DNA of 32,060 bases. Source: a virus. Position 1 is the stretch's first letter. Every line of letters begins with the position of its first letter. The stretch is from positions 1 to 32,060 of IMG/VR virus record IMGVR_UViG_3300039046_000040; one strand, 5' to 3'. The notes beneath the pieces were generated by a model, which saw only the letters and a list, made by a program, of their open reading frames with translations, did no database searches and was not told where the DNA came from. The translations under genes were made by a program, and so were the position numbers. Positions 7,784 through 14,745 of the stretch are shown here, one piece after another.

Positions 7784-8070
7784 AAAGCCCTTTATCAAAA
7801 CTTGTATCTTGGCAATTAAAAACAGGGCAACTTGATGGATGGACTTCCTACCACATTGCCGCTGGGGCATTTCTATGTAAAGTATTCCAGTGGTGGGGAT
7901 GGTCTGATTTTTGGTGTGTGATGGGTGTATTTATTATTGGTGTGTTATGGGAAGTTTTTGAATACTATATAGAAAATTGGAAACCTTATGGAAGTAAAAG
8001 AAGATGGGTATATAATACCCTTGCAGATATTATTGTTGAAACTAGCATGGCATGGTGGATGGTTATATGA
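7780..8070 (+). CDS. Integral membrane protein, two or three helices
   Basis: This 96-aa, Trp-rich protein has hydrophobic segments at about residues 24-40, 43-62 and 80-96, separated by a KPYGSKRRW basic loop. The pattern of conserved-looking Glu/Asp/His inside the membrane (W-E-V-F-E-Y, L-A-D-I) recalls VanZ-like and related small membrane families. It opens the lysis-like cluster, so a holin or antiholin role is possible. It overlaps its upstream neighbour by four bases. Confidence 0.55.
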   Translation: MKSPLSKLVSWQLKTGQLDGWTSYHIAAGAFLCKVFQWWGWSDFWCVMGVFIIGVLWEVFEYYIENWKPYGSKRRWVYNTLADIIVETSMAWWMVI

Positions 8071-8091
8071 ATATTGAATATGAAGTAGATT

Positions 8092-8325
8092 ATGAAATTA
8101 GTACAAGTTATGATATTTCTGTTGTTTACACTTTCATCCCTTAATTGTTCTGGGGGTTGGAGTGTTGGAGGTTGGGAAATAACACCAACAGATACAAATA
8201 CAGTTTTTATAGAAATAATGGACAAGGATTCTATATTGCATTATTACCATCATAGATTGTACCCAACTCAAAATTGGTGCTGGATTCATAACCAGTTTGA
8301 GGATGTTGTAAGAATTGAAAACTAA
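8092..8325 (+). CDS. Putative small secreted or lipoprotein
   Basis: This 77-aa protein begins MKLVQVMIFLLFTLSSLNCSGG: a short positive end, a hydrophobic core and then Cys19 followed by Ser/Gly. The Cys is preceded by S-L-N, so the lipobox is imperfect (Asn instead of Gly/Ala at -1). The mature part is rich in Trp, Tyr and His. Next to small membrane proteins and a lysozyme-like gene, an outer-membrane spanin-type role is possible but unproven. A competing 25-aa ORF at 8067-8144 overlaps the start in another frame. Confidence 0.5.
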   Translation: MKLVQVMIFLLFTLSSLNCSGGWSVGGWEITPTDTNTVFIEIMDKDSILHYYHHRLYPTQNWCWIHNQFEDVVRIEN

Positions 8326-8593
8326 AACATTGAATGATGAGTTACAAATTCACATATCAGTTAAGTGGATGGTACAAATACTTATTATGGTGTTTACACT
8401 AACAGGAGCATGGTTTACAATTAATGCAAACATAAATGATAATACAAAAGAAATAGAAAGCATCAAAGAAGCACTAATTGAATTTGAAGAAAATCTTGAT
8501 GAAAGAATGAAACCCTTGGAAGCAGAAAGAGAACAAAGATTAACAGAAATGAATAAAAGTTTACTAGATAAAGTATTGAGGAAGAATAATTGA
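8315..8593 (+). CDS. Membrane protein with coiled coil, TTG start
   Basis: This 92-aa protein starts at TTG (8315), overlapping the previous gene. No in-frame ATG lies upstream of the membrane segment, so the TTG is needed, though TTG at 8330 is an alternative. One membrane helix spans about residues 17-37 (MVQILIMVFTLTGAWFTI), followed by a Glu/Lys/Leu-rich coiled coil to the end. This architecture fits a holin, an inner-membrane spanin or a similar lysis partner. It overlaps the next gene by four bases. Confidence 0.55.
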   Translation: MKTKTLNDELQIHISVKWMVQILIMVFTLTGAWFTINANINDNTKEIESIKEALIEFEENLDERMKPLEAEREQRLTEMNKSLLDKVLRKNN

Positions 8594-8910
8594 TGGATTT
8601 CATGGCAGTATATGGTGAAGCTGGAATGATAGGTGTAGTTGGTGCTATGTTTGTTTATTTAGTAATTAGTATGTCAAATAAATCAGCTAAGCAACAAGAA
8701 GAATTAGAAGCATTGAAAGTCGAAAATAGAGGGCAATCTGAAACACTTGAAAACATGGAAGGGATGATTATTAAACTTATAAATAGATGGAATCAATCAG
8801 ATGATAAGTTAGATAGAAAATTTGATGCAATGACATCTAGCATCAATGACTTAGATAATCAAGTGTCAAGAATAGATGGAAGTTTGTCTAGGATCAATGG
8901 AAAACACTAA
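8590..8910 (+). CDS. Holin-like membrane protein with coiled coil
   Basis: This 106-aa protein has an N-terminal hydrophobic helix at about residues 10-28 (EAGMIGVVGAMFVYLVISM) and then a long coiled coil with a heptad-like pattern to the C-terminus. Phage holins of the single-helix type and tail-associated membrane anchors look like this. It sits between two other one-helix proteins, so the three together are candidates for the lysis timing apparatus. Which is the actual holin cannot be decided by eye. Confidence 0.55.
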   Translation: MMDFMAVYGEAGMIGVVGAMFVYLVISMSNKSAKQQEELEALKVENRGQSETLENMEGMIIKLINRWNQSDDKLDRKFDAMTSSINDLDNQVSRIDGSLSRINGKH

Positions 8911-9203
8911 TGGCTAAAGATCCTAGATTAAAAAGGTTTGGTTTGTCTGGTTATAACAAACCTAAGAGAACACCAAGACATAAAACTAAATCTCATGTTG
9001 TACTTGCAAGATACAGGAAGGGTGGCAGAACTGTTACTAAGTTAATTAGGTTCGGTCAGCAAGGAGTCAAAACAAATCAAACGGTAGCACAAAGAAAAGC
9101 TTTTAAATCTCGACATAGAAAAAACATAGCGAAAGGTAAAAGTTCAGCGGCATGGTGGGCAAATAAAGTTAAATGGTCACCTAGTAAAACTAGGAGTAAA
9201 TAA
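8910..9203 (+). CDS. Basic protein, DUF6321-like
   Basis: This 97-aa protein is very basic. It contains RLKRFGLSGYNKPKRTP near residue 6, then SHVVLARYRKGGRT, LIRFGQQGVKT, and RHRKNIAKGKSSAAWWANKVKW near the C-terminus. That string of motifs matches the DUF6321-type proteins that I know from marine cyanophage and pelagiphage genomes. Function unknown. A nucleic-acid or virion interior role is suggested only by charge. It begins on the last base of the upstream stop (TAATG). Confidence 0.7.
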   Translation: MAKDPRLKRFGLSGYNKPKRTPRHKTKSHVVLARYRKGGRTVTKLIRFGQQGVKTNQTVAQRKAFKSRHRKNIAKGKSSAAWWANKVKWSPSKTRSK

Positions 9204-9204
9204 G

Positions 9205-9408
9205 ATGGATTATGAAACAATAGACGAATATAGAAGCAGTGTTAAAGAAAGATTAGCAAGGATAGAATCTATTTTGCAAAGAGAATTGCCAGATATAAAA
9301 GAACAACTTAAAATATCTAATGGGAGAACCAGATCACTTGAAAACTGGAGAAATTACATCTTGGGTGGTATGGCTATATTAATTTTTTTATTCACTAATC
9401 TAAAATAG
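9205..9408 (+). CDS. XhlA-like membrane-anchored coiled-coil protein
   Basis: This 67-aa protein has a coiled coil at about residues 8-45 and one membrane helix at the C-terminus (residues 48-66, YILGGMAILIFLFTNLK). This order is that of the XhlA/haemolysin family, which assists lysis in several phages by working with a holin and an endolysin. The lysozyme-like gene lies only 236 bases downstream, which supports the call. Confidence 0.6.
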   Translation: MDYETIDEYRSSVKERLARIESILQRELPDIKEQLKISNGRTRSLENWRNYILGGMAILIFLFTNLK

Positions 9409-9417
9409 GAGTCAATA

Positions 9418-9645
9418 ATGAATATAAAGTCAATGCTAGTAAAACTTGCTGAAGAACAAGCTGAAAAAATGCAACAAGAAGCAATTAATCATTTAGGTTC
9501 TGATGAGATGGCAAAAAATATTGCTAGTGCTATAAACAAAAGAATTGATATTCCATTTGTTTCAGAAGAAAAAGAACAAATATTCTTTGAAAAAATCGTA
9601 GATGTAGTAACTGATATTCTTGAAGGTGTTTTTAAAGGTAAGTAA
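9418..9645 (+). CDS. Hypothetical helical protein
   Basis: This 75-aa protein is acidic and predicted all-helical, with no membrane segment or cysteine. It has a good AGGAG site and abuts the lysozyme-like gene with a one-base overlap (TAATG). It may be a lysis accessory or regulator. No family is recognised. Confidence 0.55.
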   Translation: MNIKSMLVKLAEEQAEKMQQEAINHLGSDEMAKNIASAINKRIDIPFVSEEKEQIFFEKIVDVVTDILEGVFKGK

Positions 9646-10133
9646 TGATTGACTCAATACAAATGCTTACAGTCATAAAGGATACCCTTGAAAAGATGGG
9701 ATCTAAATATGCTAGTCATGATGCACAAATGCTAGTATATAGAACTGGCTTAGTTGAATCAAAATATAAATATATTATGCAGAAAGGTGGCTCAAATATA
9801 GCCAGAGGATTTTGGCAGTGTGAACCATGGGTGATGGTTTCTTTGTGCAATGATTACTTGCAATACAGAAAAGACCTTCTAAAAAAAGTTGCTGAGATAT
9901 GCTATCTTGATTGGAGTTTTTTTACTGCACCTGAAGAAGATAAGTGGAGGGATATACTTACAACCAACCTTATTGCCGGTATTGTTGCTTGTAGGCTTCA
10001 TTATTGGAGGGTACCACATTCTATGCCTAAAACACTTGACGACCAAGCCAAATACTGGAAAAGATGGTACAACACATCAAAAGGCGCTGGTACTGAAGAA
10101 CATTTTAAAGAAATAGTTATGAAATATGGCTAA
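9645..10133 (+). CDS. Putative endolysin (lysozyme-like muralytic protein)
   Basis: This 162-aa protein belongs by its motifs to a group of marine and alphaproteobacterial phage proteins with a lysozyme-like layout: TGLVESKY at about residues 34-41 with Glu39 as the likely catalytic acid, ARGFWQCEP at 53-61, RLHYWRVP at 117-124, and YWKRWYNT...GAGT at 137-150. The Glu followed by a Gly-Phe-x-Q segment is common to GH23-like and related folds. No signal peptide is seen, so export would depend on a holin, in line with the membrane proteins upstream. Annotation as a virion-borne transglycosylase is an alternative, since neck genes follow. Confidence 0.68.
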   Translation: MIDSIQMLTVIKDTLEKMGSKYASHDAQMLVYRTGLVESKYKYIMQKGGSNIARGFWQCEPWVMVSLCNDYLQYRKDLLKKVAEICYLDWSFFTAPEEDKWRDILTTNLIAGIVACRLHYWRVPHSMPKTLDDQAKYWKRWYNTSKGAGTEEHFKEIVMKYG

Positions 10134-11172
10134 TGATGTTGTCCAAGATGTTGATGGTAATATTATAGGATGCAGATATTGTGGTAGTAGAAGTATTAGG
10201 AAGCATGGTTATTTATATAGAGCAAAATCTAAAAGGCAACAATGGATGTGCAATTCATGCGGTAAAAGAACTGTTAATCCAAGCATACTTGAAAAAGCAA
10301 AATTTGTAAAAGAGATAACTGATCCTGATTATATTCCTATAGAAGAATTAATCGAACACAGAAAAAGAAAATACTCAGTAAAGGTAAAGGGAAAAGAATC
10401 AAGAAGATTAATTAATATTGATATTAAAACTGAGGGTGCTATTGGGATTTGCCATTTTGGTGATCCTCATATTGATGATGACGGAACAAACATTGCTGAT
10501 GTTTATGCTTTATGTGATTTGATAAATAAAACAGATGGAATGTTTGCTGGAAATTTAGGCGATGTACAAAACAACTGGATTGGTAGATTGTCTTTTTTAT
10601 ATGGACAGCAATCAACAACAGCCAAAGAATCATGGCGACTTACAGAGCATTTTGTTAATAGTGTAAATTGGCTATATCTAGTTGCAGGAAATCACGATGT
10701 CTGGTCAGGTGATGGTGACCCTTTAGATTTTATTATGCGAGATCATAAAGGAGTTTATGAAAAATGGGGAGCTAGATTAAATCTTAGATTTCCAAATGGA
10801 AAAGAAATAAGGATTAATGCAAGGCATACCTTTAAGGGGTATTCAATGTGGAATACTGCTCATGGTGTTGCAAAGGCGGCTCAAATGGGTTGGAAAGATC
10901 ATATTTTGACTTGTGGGCATATTCATGTTTCTGGTTATCAAGTTTTAAAAGACCCAGCGTCTGGGTTAATTTCACACGCACTACAAGTAGCAAGTTTTAA
11001 AATTATGGATAGTTATGCAGACAAATTAGGTTTAGACGATAAAAACATTTTTAATGCTCCGGTTACAATTATTGATCCGAAGTATGAAGATGACGATAAT
11101 AGATTAATTACTACAATTTTTAATGCCTATGAAGGCGCTGAATATTTAAAATGGAAAAGATCAACGAAATAA
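10126..11172 (+). CDS. Zinc-ribbon metallophosphoesterase
   Basis: This 348-aa protein fuses two parts. Residues 16-45 form a zinc ribbon (C16-x2-C19 and C42-x2-C45) resembling the ribbon of IS1 InsA-type DNA-binding proteins. Residues about 105-330 are a calcineurin-like phosphoesterase: GDPH at 112-115 (D113, H115), GNLGDVQN at 142-149 (D146), GNHD at 188-191, H234, and GHIH at 264-267. In the usual GD-x-x-D/E motif the last acid is Asn149 here. All other metal ligands are present, so an active enzyme is likely. Members include nucleases (SbcD/Mre11) and protein phosphatases. The ribbon points to a nucleic-acid substrate. It lies oddly between the endolysin and the neck genes. Confidence 0.8.
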   Translation: MANDVVQDVDGNIIGCRYCGSRSIRKHGYLYRAKSKRQQWMCNSCGKRTVNPSILEKAKFVKEITDPDYIPIEELIEHRKRKYSVKVKGKESRRLINIDIKTEGAIGICHFGDPHIDDDGTNIADVYALCDLINKTDGMFAGNLGDVQNNWIGRLSFLYGQQSTTAKESWRLTEHFVNSVNWLYLVAGNHDVWSGDGDPLDFIMRDHKGVYEKWGARLNLRFPNGKEIRINARHTFKGYSMWNTAHGVAKAAQMGWKDHILTCGHIHVSGYQVLKDPASGLISHALQVASFKIMDSYADKLGLDDKNIFNAPVTIIDPKYEDDDNRLITTIFNAYEGAEYLKWKRSTK

Positions 11173-11378
11173 CTACTAAAAATAATAATGGTGCAAATGC
11201 CTTTGATATTATTATGGAATGTAAAAATCTTGCTAATTGTATTGATTTAACAAACATAATAATAGATAATACAAGTATTGACGAGAAAGAAATGTTAATA
11301 AAAATTGTTGAAAACATTAGAAATTTAGAATTAGAAATTATTGAACAACCATTTTTTATACCAGAGGCAAAAGCATGA
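11151..11378 (+). CDS. Hypothetical protein
   Basis: This 75-aa protein is Ile/Asn-rich and acidic, mostly helical. It overlaps the phosphoesterase end by 22 bases and the next gene by four (ATGA). No clear ribosome site precedes it, so it is probably coupled to the upstream gene. No family is recognised. Confidence 0.5.
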   Translation: MEKINEITTKNNNGANAFDIIMECKNLANCIDLTNIIIDNTSIDEKEMLIKIVENIRNLELEIIEQPFFIPEAKA

Positions 11379-12364
11379 GTACATATCAACCATCTTATTG
11401 CAACACAACCACAGACCTTACGTTTATTGAACCTTATTTAGGCGAATTTGACCATAAAAAGGTTTTATCTAGTAATTGGGTTGCCTCAGGTACATCTCAC
11501 CTATTTTACCTATATAATACAGGAGATTGTAGTGGGCAAGTTTATAAAGATGGTAAAGAACTAACAGTAACAACAAGTCAACCAAGTTCAGATGATCAAT
11601 ATAGATATACAGCATCTACTGACTTACTTGAGTATTATCTTCAAGGTACAAGTGTTAATACATTGAATAGTAGTGTGTTTGAGGCATCCAGAGACTGGAA
11701 TGATTTAAAGACAGAAGCAGTCAAGCGTGCCAGTGACTTTGTTAGAAGTTACCTCCCCTTTCCTATATACCCGAACAAAGGAGTTGGCACTGCGGATGCC
11801 GTTGGAAATGACTACCCTGAAATTATTGTAAGAAGTACAGCAATTATGGCAGTTGAGAGCTTAGTTCGCCCACATGATTTTGAAAAAGCAGATCAAATAA
11901 AATCACAAGCAATGAATGATGATGAAACTGGTTTTTTAGACAGGTTACGAAAAGGTGAAATAACTTTATATCAACATGAAGATGAAAATAAATATAAAGG
12001 TATTTTAAGGCCTGTTTCAATTAATGCAAATACAACTGGGGGTATAGTTGATATTAAAGGAAAATCATCGTATCCTTGGGATTTAATTAAAATTATTATA
12101 AGTAACGGAGGAACATTTACAGCAGGTGTTGAAAATACAACGGTAAAATTTAATACGTTCATTGGAAATGAAAATGGGTTGAAACTTGAACAGATGGCGA
12201 TAAATGAAATAATAGACGGATACTGGCAACTAATTGGTCATAATATGTATGTGAGATTTTCTCCTGGATTATATACAACATCAGATGAATGGGAACTTGA
12301 AGTAAGCGGAGAACTTGATCAAAGATTGACTGCAATAAAAACTGTAAGGACTATTAGACAATAA
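11375..12364 (+). CDS. Head-tail connector / adaptor protein
   Basis: This 329-aa protein precedes a tail-completion candidate and the tail tube, the place of siphovirus connector genes. Residues about 105-215 contain a helical block (DWNDLKTEAVKRASDFVRSYL, then YPEIIVRSTAIMAVESLV, and FLDRLRKGEITL). This resembles gp36/DUF1320-type and HK97 gp6-like head-tail adaptors, which begin with a helical bundle and end in R-x-G. The flanking beta-rich segments are extra. The Arg-Lys-Gly-Glu at about 198 is the classic end of an adaptor core. Confidence 0.65.
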   Translation: MSTYQPSYCNTTTDLTFIEPYLGEFDHKKVLSSNWVASGTSHLFYLYNTGDCSGQVYKDGKELTVTTSQPSSDDQYRYTASTDLLEYYLQGTSVNTLNSSVFEASRDWNDLKTEAVKRASDFVRSYLPFPIYPNKGVGTADAVGNDYPEIIVRSTAIMAVESLVRPHDFEKADQIKSQAMNDDETGFLDRLRKGEITLYQHEDENKYKGILRPVSINANTTGGIVDIKGKSSYPWDLIKIIISNGGTFTAGVENTTVKFNTFIGNENGLKLEQMAINEIIDGYWQLIGHNMYVRFSPGLYTTSDEWELEVSGELDQRLTAIKTVRTIRQ

Positions 12365-12789
12365 TGCCTGTAGATTTTACAAACGTCTTTTATGATAACA
12401 TTATGGAGAGTCTTGCTACTGTCATAAATGGTGAATTTAAAACACCAGTATATTATGATAGTCATAAAGGCAATCAATCATTTTTACTAAGTCCTGTTGC
12501 AGACAATTTTATTACTTTTTTGTCAACTGGACAGCAGAGAGAATATGAAATACAAATTTCATATCAATTAAAAACCGGCGGTCAATATACCAAGCTAAAT
12601 ATAAAGCAAGTCTCTTTGATAATGGAAAGATTAAAAAAATTAATATATAATAACAAAATTTATAATAATGGTTCTGTATGGTTTGATGCTCATTTACCAT
12701 CTATTGAATACCTACGAGATGAGGACGATGATACATTACTAAAAGGCATAGCAACTTTTAATTGCAATAGTATAGAGGTTATAACATGA
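12364..12789 (+). CDS. Tail terminator / tail completion-like protein
   Basis: This 141-aa mixed alpha/beta protein lies between the adaptor and the tail tube. Size, position and layout (N-terminal helix FYDNIMESLATVI, beta strands REYEIQISYQL, helix, and a final strand GIATFNCNSIEV) fit the tail terminator and tail completion family (lambda gpU-like). No direct sequence signature is recognised. It overlaps the adaptor stop by one base. Confidence 0.5.
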   Translation: MPVDFTNVFYDNIMESLATVINGEFKTPVYYDSHKGNQSFLLSPVADNFITFLSTGQQREYEIQISYQLKTGGQYTKLNIKQVSLIMERLKKLIYNNKIYNNGSVWFDAHLPSIEYLRDEDDDTLLKGIATFNCNSIEVIT

Positions 12790-12974
12790 AAATTAAAGGC
12801 AAATTAAATAAATTACACAGGGTAAACCCAAATGGTGTGCTTTGTGGAAGTGGTTCATTAGATAAACTCAGGTCTGGTGAAGTCATAGAGGCAACTGAGG
12901 AAGTAGCTCAAGAACTTCTTGATATGGGAGTTGTTGAGAAAGTAAAAGGAAAATCAAAGAAGGAGGCTAAATAA
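12786..12974 (+). CDS. Small structural or accessory protein
   Basis: This 62-aa protein has a beta-turn pattern (KLNKLHRVNPNGVLCGSGSLDKL) and a short helix ending in a Lys/Glu-rich tail (KGKSKKEAK). Comparable small proteins sit before tail-tube genes in many siphoviruses without a known role. It overlaps the upstream gene by four bases and supplies the AGGAGG site for the tail tube. Confidence 0.5.
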   Translation: MKIKGKLNKLHRVNPNGVLCGSGSLDKLRSGEVIEATEEVAQELLDMGVVEKVKGKSKKEAK

Positions 12975-14056
12975 TGGCTGATACACGAGTGCTTCCAATT
13001 AGTAATGTCAAATATGGCTTAAAGGCAGAGACAACTTTTGGAGTAGGATTAGATAGTTCAGGTAATGATGGAACAGCATACATTACACAACCAGTGGTAC
13101 AAGCAAGTAAACCAACATTTAATATTTTAAGAGAATCAAGATTATTAAGTGGTAGGGGTCTTGTCAAAAATGCAAGTGATACTATAGTAAATACAAGAGG
13201 CGGTACAGTTACTATGCCTTTTGATATGATAGCAACACCAAAAACATTAGTTCAACACGCTATGTTGGTTGGTCAAGAAAATGGACAAAGTGGCTCTATT
13301 TTGCATGAAATGGAAATTGATGGAACAAGCAACCCAGCTTCAATAGGTGAAGCAATAGGAGGTGATGCAATACCTCACAGTGTGAACTTAGCTTACTATC
13401 CAGCCGCTGGTGAGGGTATAAAGTTATGTGGTGTTGTTGTAAGTGATTTAGCTATTGCTGGAGATGTTGGAGCAAATAATGGATTGGTTTCTATTAGTGG
13501 TAATTACTTTAGTGGATTCAGCAATCCTGTAAGCACATCAACAGTTTTAGAACAAACATTTGATGGAACTTGGGTTGATCCTCAAACTACCTATTTTAAT
13601 GTAATGGACTTTGATACAAGAACATTAGATGTTGATGGGCAAGATAATAGAAGCTTTATCATGAAAGCATTTTCTTTTAATATCTCAAATGGTGTTAATA
13701 GAGTTGGTGCTGATACAAATGGCAATGCTGAATTATATGCTTTTCCTGAATATGTGGTGACTGGTTCTATTACTATTAAGTTAGATGATGAATTTGACTA
13801 TGGTGCAGATAATAATGTGATTCAAGACTTCTTAGATGGTGACACAATGACATTAAATTTAATTTGTGGAGATAGTTCACCAAATGCTTCAGGTGAAATG
13901 GAAATAACAGCAGAAGTACAATATACTGGTGATCCTGGTCAAGATATTTCTGAAAATGGTATATTTCACACGCTTGAATTTGAATGTGTACAGAATGGAA
14001 GCAATGAAGCATTTAAACTAGAAACATTTGAAAATACTGCATTAACAGCAATGTAA
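12974..14056 (+). CDS. Major tail tube protein
   Basis: This 360-aa beta-rich protein has a strong AGGAGG site and precedes the tail-assembly chaperone pair and the tape measure, which fixes it as the tail tube by position. Residues 10-25 contain YGLKAETTFGVG, a start commonly seen in phage tail proteins. Later segments alternate beta strands with Gly/Asp turns. The protein is long for a simple tube subunit (often 150-250 aa), so it may carry an extra surface domain, perhaps at about 150-260. Confidence 0.75.
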   Translation: MADTRVLPISNVKYGLKAETTFGVGLDSSGNDGTAYITQPVVQASKPTFNILRESRLLSGRGLVKNASDTIVNTRGGTVTMPFDMIATPKTLVQHAMLVGQENGQSGSILHEMEIDGTSNPASIGEAIGGDAIPHSVNLAYYPAAGEGIKLCGVVVSDLAIAGDVGANNGLVSISGNYFSGFSNPVSTSTVLEQTFDGTWVDPQTTYFNVMDFDTRTLDVDGQDNRSFIMKAFSFNISNGVNRVGADTNGNAELYAFPEYVVTGSITIKLDDEFDYGADNNVIQDFLDGDTMTLNLICGDSSPNASGEMEITAEVQYTGDPGQDISENGIFHTLEFECVQNGSNEAFKLETFENTALTAM

Positions 14057-14074
14057 TCTAATTGGGAGGTAATT

Positions 14075-14350
14075 ATGGTTGTTGATACACCACATGGTGA
14101 ATTTGAAGTAAAGGATATAACTAGGAAAGAAAGAAGGAAGTATTATAAGAAAGTAAAGAAAGTTTTTACTTCTGAAAATATTACTGAACTTCATGAACTT
14201 GGTGATGAATTTACTTTACTGGCTTTTGATAATGAAAAAAAAGCTGATGAAGCATTAGGTAATCTTTCAGCAGTGCAAGAAGATGAAGTGCTTACAGCAA
14301 TCATTGGTGCTTATATGGGATTAGATTTGGGAAACCTTACTGGCGATTGA
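14075..14350 (+). CDS. Tail assembly chaperone, short product (gpG-like)
   Basis: This 91-aa protein lies between the tail tube and the tape measure, the invariable place of the lambda G/GT pair. It is charged and helical (RKERRKYYKKVKKV near residue 17). Near its end codons TTG GGA AAC form the slippery heptamer GGGAAAC (14329-14335) in the correct phase. Some ribosomes should shift -1 there and continue to 14745, making a 223-aa fusion. The short form ends at TGA 14348-14350. The chaperones coat the tape measure before tube assembly. Strong GGGAGG ribosome site. Confidence 0.8.
   Translation: MVVDTPHGEFEVKDITRKERRKYYKKVKKVFTSENITELHELGDEFTLLAFDNEKKADEALGNLSAVQEDEVLTAIIGAYMGLDLGNLTGD
14329..14335 (+). 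promoter_or_regulatory. -1 ribosomal frameshift site GGGAAAC
   Basis: The heptamer fits X-XXY-YYZ exactly relative to the frame starting at 14075 (TTG GGA AAC). It is almost identical to the GGGAAAG slip of phage lambda G-T. After shifting -1 the reading continues CCT TAC TGG CGA TTG AGG without a stop until 14745. No strong downstream hairpin was found by eye. Confidence 0.82.
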
Positions 14351-14745
14351 GGACTGCGGTATGGTTCTCTAATTATGGAGTTCCTGAAAATAGGTTTGAA
14401 CTACCCTATGATGCCCAATCGCCAACATTGTTTGAGAGAGTTAGGTTTGAAAATAAACAGGACATTATAGATGAAGTTTATAGAATTATTAATGAATCAA
14501 CTGAAAAAGGGTTTGATGTAGGGCAAAGTATGTTTTATCAATTACCTTTTTTTTGTAATCCCTCTATTGTAATAAGTGATTGGTGTTGGCACATGATCAC
14601 TGACTATTTTTCTGTAACTAAATTTAATGTTCCTATTTCAAAAGACCTTGATTCAATGGATGCTTGGATGATGGATTGTTTTACTGTGATAGAAAACGAA
14701 ATACAAAAAATATCTAACCACGAAAGGAAAAAGAATGGCAGTTAA
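14335..14745 (+). CDS. Tail assembly chaperone, frameshift extension (gpT-like)
   Basis: This segment is in the -1 frame relative to the 14075 gene and is joined to it by slippage at 14329-14335, giving 87 + 136 = 223 residues. A TTG at 14347 could start a separate 132-aa protein, but it has no Shine-Dalgarno, while the slippery site and gene order match the lambda GT system. The extension is acidic and aromatic (NYGVPENRFELPYD, FFCNPSIVISDWCWHM). In lambda the T part contacts the tail tube protein. The 3' end overlaps the tape measure by 11 bases. Confidence 0.75.
   Translation, partial: PYWRLRTAVWFSNYGVPENRFELPYDAQSPTLFERVRFENKQDIIDEVYRIINESTEKGFDVGQSMFYQLPFFCNPSIVISDWCWHMITDYFSVTKFNVPISKDLDSMDAWMMDCFTVIENEIQKISNHERKKNGS

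Noticed and set aside
8067-8144. 25-aa ORF with ATGA overlap after the 7780 gene
   Set aside because: It overlaps the start of the lipoprotein-like gene almost entirely and has no recognisable features, though it could be a coupled leader.
14347-14745. Independent TTG-started 132-aa gene
   Set aside because: It has no ribosome site. The GGGAAAC slip site in phase and the gene order favour a frameshift product.
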